Below are positions 7,086 to 10,338 of a stretch of DNA of 10,338 bases, piece after piece. The notes below the pieces were generated by a model. That model was not told where the DNA came from. It saw nothing but the letters and a program-made list of their open reading frames with translations, and did no database searches. The DNA is taken from NCBI GenBank assembly GCA_900618425.1, contig UZAN01049968.1:8056-18393 (forward strand). Direction: 5' to 3'. Origin of the DNA: Echinostoma caproni. Lineage: Eukaryota > Platyhelminthes > Trematoda > Plagiorchiida > Echinostomatidae. A program made the position numbers and the translations under genes. Position 1 is the first letter of the stretch; every line of letters begins with the position of its first letter.

Positions 7086-7289
7086 TGAAAGATGAATAGG
7101 TTCCTTACAGTTTGGAAGAATGTTTAGAGAAACAAAAAAGCCCTACGCAGTGAATAAAATTATTTTTAAATAAGCTAATTAACCAAATTACCTTGGATGA
7201 TTACTCGAATCACCAAAGATTCATACTCGTTCACTTATTCCATTCCACATGCGTTATCGTTTGTATTTAATCAAAGGAGGTAATCAAAA

Positions 7290-8324
7290 GTGTTTAGTAT
7301 CCATCGAATAATTTCTGGTGTTCGTCAGGGTTGCCCTCTTTCTCTTTTTCTACTCAACTTTGTTATAGATTTGATTATGGAAACAGCCCTATCCTCGTGC
7401 AAGGATAGCGACCTCGATTTACTTCCAGGTGGCAGACCGTCTGATCCAGAATATGCAGACGACATTGTACTGCTAAGCGAAGTGCAGTTAGGTGGCAAGC
7501 TTTTCTGGATAATTTGAGTGACAGTGTAGCCATGTTCGGTATGCGTTTTGCACCTTCAAATTGTAGAATATTACTTCAAGACTGGGTTGGTCCAGCACTC
7601 AGCCTCACTCTCACTGGGGAAGTAATGAAGCAGGTGGATAAGTTTTGTTATCTGGGCAGCTACATCTCACCCGGTGGACGCATCACGGGAACAGGTGGAT
7701 AAGTTTTGTTATTTGGGCAGCTACATCTCACCCGGTGGACGCATCACGGATAAGTGTCAACTCGCATACAGAGGGCTCGGTTGGTACTTGCTAACTTGAG
7801 ACAGCTGTGGCGCCGTGGTGACATCCGGCTGTCTGTGAAGGGTCGTGTGTATGCCGCGACAGTTCGGCCAGTCCTGCTCTACGGTGCAGATACTTGACCA
7901 TTAAGGAAACAGGACAAAGATAAACTTTCGGTGTTTGAACACCCCAGCATTGCACGAATCTGGTGGGGCAGCCGGACGAGCAATGCTGAGGTTAAGCGCA
8001 GAGTTTTGGGTATCCGCGATCGCCCATTGGAGCGAGTGGTCGACCTCCATAGATTACGTTGGTTGGGGCATGTGTTACGTATATCACCAGATAAGTTGCC
8101 ACGGCGGGCGATATTCGCCGAGGTATGTAGTGGGTGGTCAAGCTAAGACCTAGCACGAGGGTATGAAAACCCTGACCAGAGGACTGGCTCACATAGGTCC
8201 CGTTAGGCTCCATGGATGGGGACCTCGGGATCATCGTAACCGATGGTTAGAGACACTGAGTGATATGGCTGAGTGTCCTAAACAGTGGCACTCGTGCATC
8301 TTCTCAATTTCTTTGCCACCTTAG
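7290..8324 (+). pseudogene. RTE reverse transcriptase, C-terminal half, frameshifted
   Basis: Motif B reads ISGVRQGCPLSLFLLNFVID, and the catalytic box YADDIVLL is at about 7452-7475. A +1 frameshift near 7494-7498 is followed by QAFLDNLSDSVAMFGMRFAP, LLQDWVGPA and VDKFCYLGSYISPGG. The 61-base duplication at 7631-7750 shifts the frame again. Then come RQLWRRGDIRLSVKGRVYAA, VRPVLLYGADT with TGG changed to TGA, PSIARIWWGSRTSNAEVKRR and VDLHRLRWLGHVLRIS. Another break near 8137 precedes KTLTRGLAHIGPVRLHGWGP and the normal stop TAG at 8322-8324. The ARIWW...RLRWLGHVLR tail is characteristic of RTE elements. Confidence 0.9.
7631..7750 (+). repeat. 61-base tandem duplication inside RTE copy 2
   Basis: Unit 7631-7691 (beginning CAGGTGGATAAG) is repeated at 7692-7750 with one C/T difference in the aligned part. 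It encodes the VDKFCYLGSYISPGGRIT block twice. Since 61 is not a multiple of 3, the duplication breaks the frame. The near-identity indicates a fairly recent event. Confidence 0.95.
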
Positions 8325-8457
8325 AACAATGAAATTCTCCATTTTCTGTTCGACTCTACTTTCAACTTTCCTGCATTCTCCTATTCTTCATCTAAATAGC
8401 AGCCAAAAGATAGCAACCAAAACCGGCGCACGATGGTGCATGGTTAATGGTTGTACA

Positions 8458-8475
8458 AACTGAATTGAACTGAAC
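8458..8475 (+). repeat. AACTG pentamer tail of RTE copy 2
   Basis: AACTG-AATTG-AACTG-AAC closes the element and matches the (AACTG)4 end of copy 3. Confidence 0.85.
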
Positions 8476-8593
8476 GATAGAACCAATGTAATTGAATGAA
8501 TGCGAGAAACATGTTATGACGGTAGAATCACTCTTGATTACGCAACAAATCCTCTGATAATCGTATTTCTCGAAATATCCCCTTTGATCATTG

Positions 8594-8808
8594 AAAAGAC
8601 CAGTGGAGCGATTACTCATTCTCAAACTTCCACATTAATATATGATCACAAGGTGGCAACAAAAGTCATGATAAAATAAACCAGGACGGGGGAGAGTTGT
8701 GATCACTTGATTAAGCAGATTACGTAACACGGTCATTCAGTCATCGTTTGATTTTCTGAATAACGGTCAATTACGTCATATTGTCGGGCCATGGCATACT
8801 CAATATGT
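8594..8808. repeat. Left arm of long inverted repeat (foldback element)
   Basis: Bases 8609-8788 pair with the reverse complement of the right arm at about 97% identity by hand alignment (six mismatches in 180, all transitions). The outer 17 bases (AAAAGACCAGTGGAGCG) also match, after a 14-base insertion present only in the right arm. Similarity continues more weakly to CAATATGT at 8801-8808 and GTGAACAAT just beyond. No transposase is encoded. It could be a non-autonomous DNA transposon (MITE/foldback) or two copies of one repeat inserted head to head. Confidence 0.85.
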
Positions 8809-8998
8809 GAACAATCCGCTTTTGTTTACACAGTTCGGGGTGGTAAATACGAATAGCTACCGTCTCGGCCGTGCAAAGAATAATCTGCCGCAGTTGTTTG
8901 GTCAAATTAATCGGGGTTCTGTAGATTACCTTAAATTACCTTTCAACATCTACCGTATACCCCGTGTTAATAAGATGCGCATTGTTCACTTATTGATG
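8809..8998. other. Loop between the arms of the foldback
   Basis: About 190 bases with no recognisable gene. The flanking GTGAACAAT and ACGGGGT-like words suggest that the palindrome originally extended further inward and has decayed. Confidence 0.5.
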
Positions 8999-9226
8999 AC
9001 ATATTGTGACATAGTGACCCGATAACATGACGTAATTGACCGTTGTTCAGAAAATCAAACGATGACTGAATGACCGTGTTACGTAATCTGCTTAATCAAG
9101 TGATCACAACTCTCCCCCGCCCTGGTTTATTTTATCATGACTTTTGTTGCCACCTTGTGATCATATATTAATGTGGAAGCTTGAGAATGAGTGATCGAAA
9201 AGAGTTCTTCGCTTCACTGGTCTTTT
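8999..9226. repeat. Right arm of long inverted repeat (foldback element)
   Basis: Reverse-complement partner of 8594-8808, with an extra 14 bases near 9198-9211. The outer end (CACTGGTCTTTT, 9215-9226) runs straight into a reverse-transcriptase-like reading frame. No clear target-site duplication flanks the pair. Confidence 0.85.
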
Positions 9227-9330
9227 TAAAAAATCCTCCACTTGTCTAGTTGCTCCTGGTGTTCTGCAAGGTGCAATATCTCCCCCATTTTTCTTCTCAA
9301 TGCATGTCAAACAAACACCTCATTCTCAAT
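9215..9330 (+). pseudogene. Short non-LTR reverse transcriptase remnant (motif B)
   Basis: The frame across 9249-9330 reads VAPGVLQGAISPPFFFSMHV and then KQTPHSQ before a stop. It resembles the SGVPQGSVLSPLLFxxYVND block of CR1/jockey-type reverse transcriptases, with Pro of PQG changed to Leu. Upstream, LFKKSSTCL could be the preceding strand. No YADD box follows. It is short, so the clade is uncertain. Confidence 0.45.
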
Positions 9331-9831
9331 AGAGTTCATCCCGTTTGTCCACCCAAAATTCCCAAAGCCACTTTACTGTGGAAACTAAAATTGACGACGT
9401 TTCCCATTTTCATTTATTTAAGTGCATTTCCGTAGAATAATTTCGGCAAATGTTTGCCGCATTGAAACTAACCCAATTTCACTATTATACACGCCCGGGT
9501 GCGTTGATACAGTGTGTGGTGTGTTAGTACGAGACCGTTTCACTGGTTTGGTCGGCAAACCCCGTTCAATTGATCTATGGAAAATTCTGTCGCGAAATGA
9601 TCATTGGATAAGACCGCTGGATCAATGATAAGATAATGAACCACATTTCTCCAACGAGAGCCGATGGGACAGCGAAAACACTGTTCGGGCTATTTAAAAC
9701 CGTATACTGAAACATAAGATAATCATTTTCGATTGGTTGAATAGAAGATTATCGAGTACGCTCCAAACTTAGTATTAGAACTGAAGTTTAAATACCTTGT
9801 ACTTATATACTAATGTCTTTGCATGGACTGA
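9331..9831. other. Intronic DNA, nothing recognised
   Basis: No exon, protein remnant or clear repeat was seen. The missing RT downstream motifs are not readable here, and short open frames look like chance. Confidence 0.5.
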
Positions 9832-9986
9832 ACTAGGGATGTGAATCACATTGACGCCGCAGAAATTACTTTTGATGGGCGTCCGTAGTCTGTACTCTCT
9901 ACACGGGAACGCCCTAGTGATAAACTCCTATCTACCAGCTGTAGCTTGAAAATCAGAGGCATGGTTGAAAGCACTGGGGATGTGAA
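9832..9986. repeat. 14-base direct repeats flanking a short segment (possible SINE-like insertion)
   Basis: ACTAGGGATGTGAA (9832-9845) and ACTGGGGATGTGAA (9973-9986) differ by one base and enclose 127 bases, including a GGGCGTCC...GGGAACGCCC stretch. The arrangement looks like a target-site duplication around a small insert, but no A-tail, pol III box or known SINE was identified. Confidence 0.3.
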
Positions 9987-10338
9987 CTGATCAAAAACAA
10001 GATAAATATACACAAGTCATTTACTGTTGTCAGGTGCTCACTTCAACACAAACCGGGGAGACGAATACAACAAATCTTGCTGGAACAGTGTTATGAAGGA
10101 CGCTTGCCTTAGTTACGTGCGTTCTGTACGCCCTCTCAATCTTGGATGTTTCATGACTCTGTAGCTGTTTTGCTGGTGGGGGAGGCACTTATTTGTTTCA
10201 TTAACACACGAGCACAGGCAGCACTGACCTTGGTCATCATTGCCACGCTCCCATTTCACTGAAAAGAGCACATCTAAACAACCGTGTTAAACAAAGAAAC
10301 GTACGAGTTAAAATCAGTCATTAGAATAAGGTGGTGAT
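9987..10338. other. Intronic DNA, nothing recognised
   Basis: No coding or repeat signal was found up to the window end. The next CCP6-like exon was not seen here. Confidence 0.5.

Larger units (their letters stand above)
5545..7130 (-). mobile_element. Penelope-like retroelement (PLE), 5'-truncated and inactivated
   Basis: Read on the - strand, the order is RT fingers, RT motif A, B, C and E blocks, linker, GIY-YIG endonuclease, 3' untranslated region with a hammerhead-like motif. This domain order is diagnostic of endonuclease-bearing Penelope-like elements, which are common in animals and present in schistosomes. The 5' side fades out near 7100-7130, where the fingers should carry the LPKIHK motif. 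At least three frameshifts and four stops interrupt the ORF. It lies opposite to the host gene in its intron. An N at 6303 lies at one frameshift, so part of the damage there could be a sequencing ambiguity. Confidence 0.88.
7280..8475 (+). mobile_element. RTE-type non-LTR retrotransposon, 5'-truncated (copy 2)
   Basis: This copy retains the second half of the reverse transcriptase ORF, the 3' untranslated region (8325-8457) and the AACTG-type tail (8458-8475). It starts just before RT motif B, so it is 5'-truncated. It lies in the same orientation as copies 1 and 3 and the host gene. The sequence resembles the endonuclease-reverse transcriptase family very common in Schistosoma (SR2/Perere-3-like RTE). 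The exact family name cannot be fixed by eye. Confidence 0.9.
5411..10338 (+). other. Start of next CCP6-like intron (phase 2), end not reached
   Basis: The intron opens with GTAAGTTTTC. The next exon should encode the catalytic-glutamate segment (FLGG...YTLEVSF in the family). I did not find it in the remaining 4.9 kb on this strand, so the intron probably extends past the window. It holds an antisense Penelope-like element, an RTE copy, a foldback structure and a short RT remnant. Confidence 0.65.

Noticed and set aside
8807..9025. 72-codon open frame in the foldback loop
   Set aside because: No recognisable motif; it spans the loop and part of an arm, as expected by chance.
1..10338. CRISPR array, tRNA or rRNA genes, bacterial operon signals
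   Set aside because: No regular spaced repeats, cloverleaf or rRNA core sequences were seen. The context is a eukaryotic intron-exon region.

Overview
The window looks like genomic DNA of a flatworm, most likely a schistosome or a related digenean. It shows split eukaryotic genes with GT-AG introns, AT-rich intronic DNA and no bacterial operon features. Three 3' ends belong to an RTE-type non-LTR retrotransposon whose protein resembles the one abundant in Schistosoma genomes. The species is inferred; nothing here fixes it.

Only one cellular gene is visible, on the + strand: two consecutive internal exons of a cytosolic carboxypeptidase of the M14 family, closest to CCP6/AGBL4, a tubulin deglutamylase. 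Exon A (1124-1235) encodes the GFDLNR substrate-binding motif. Exon B (5208-5410) encodes the FIDIHAHS motif with the third zinc-ligand histidine. Both have good splice signals. The reading frame joins exactly across a 3,972-base intron, and neither exon has a stop. The exons with the HxxE zinc motif (upstream) and the catalytic glutamate (downstream) are not in the window.

The rest is intron packed with broken transposable elements. From left to right: an imperfect 33-base inverted repeat around an RTE 3' end (446-776); exon A; a possible Ty3/gypsy integrase tail (about 1650-1857); a decayed I/Nimb/jockey-like non-LTR element with endonuclease remnants (about 2440-3225), a possible partial tail (3230-3450) and a clear C-terminal tail plus 3' end (about 3795-4353); a very short RTE 3' end (about 5078-5157) only 50 bases before exon B; exon B; a 5'-truncated Penelope-like element on the - strand (about 5545-7130) with reverse transcriptase, GIY-YIG endonuclease and a hammerhead-like 3' motif; a larger RTE copy (about 7280-8475) with a 61-base tandem duplication; a foldback structure with arms about 97% identical over 180 bases (8594-9226); and a short RT motif-B remnant (about 9215-9330). 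The remaining stretches show nothing I recognise.

I found no convincing new multi-gene system. The most useful points are the two CCP6 exons, the Penelope-like element with its possible ribozyme, the unusual I/Nimb-like element and the long, well-conserved foldback.
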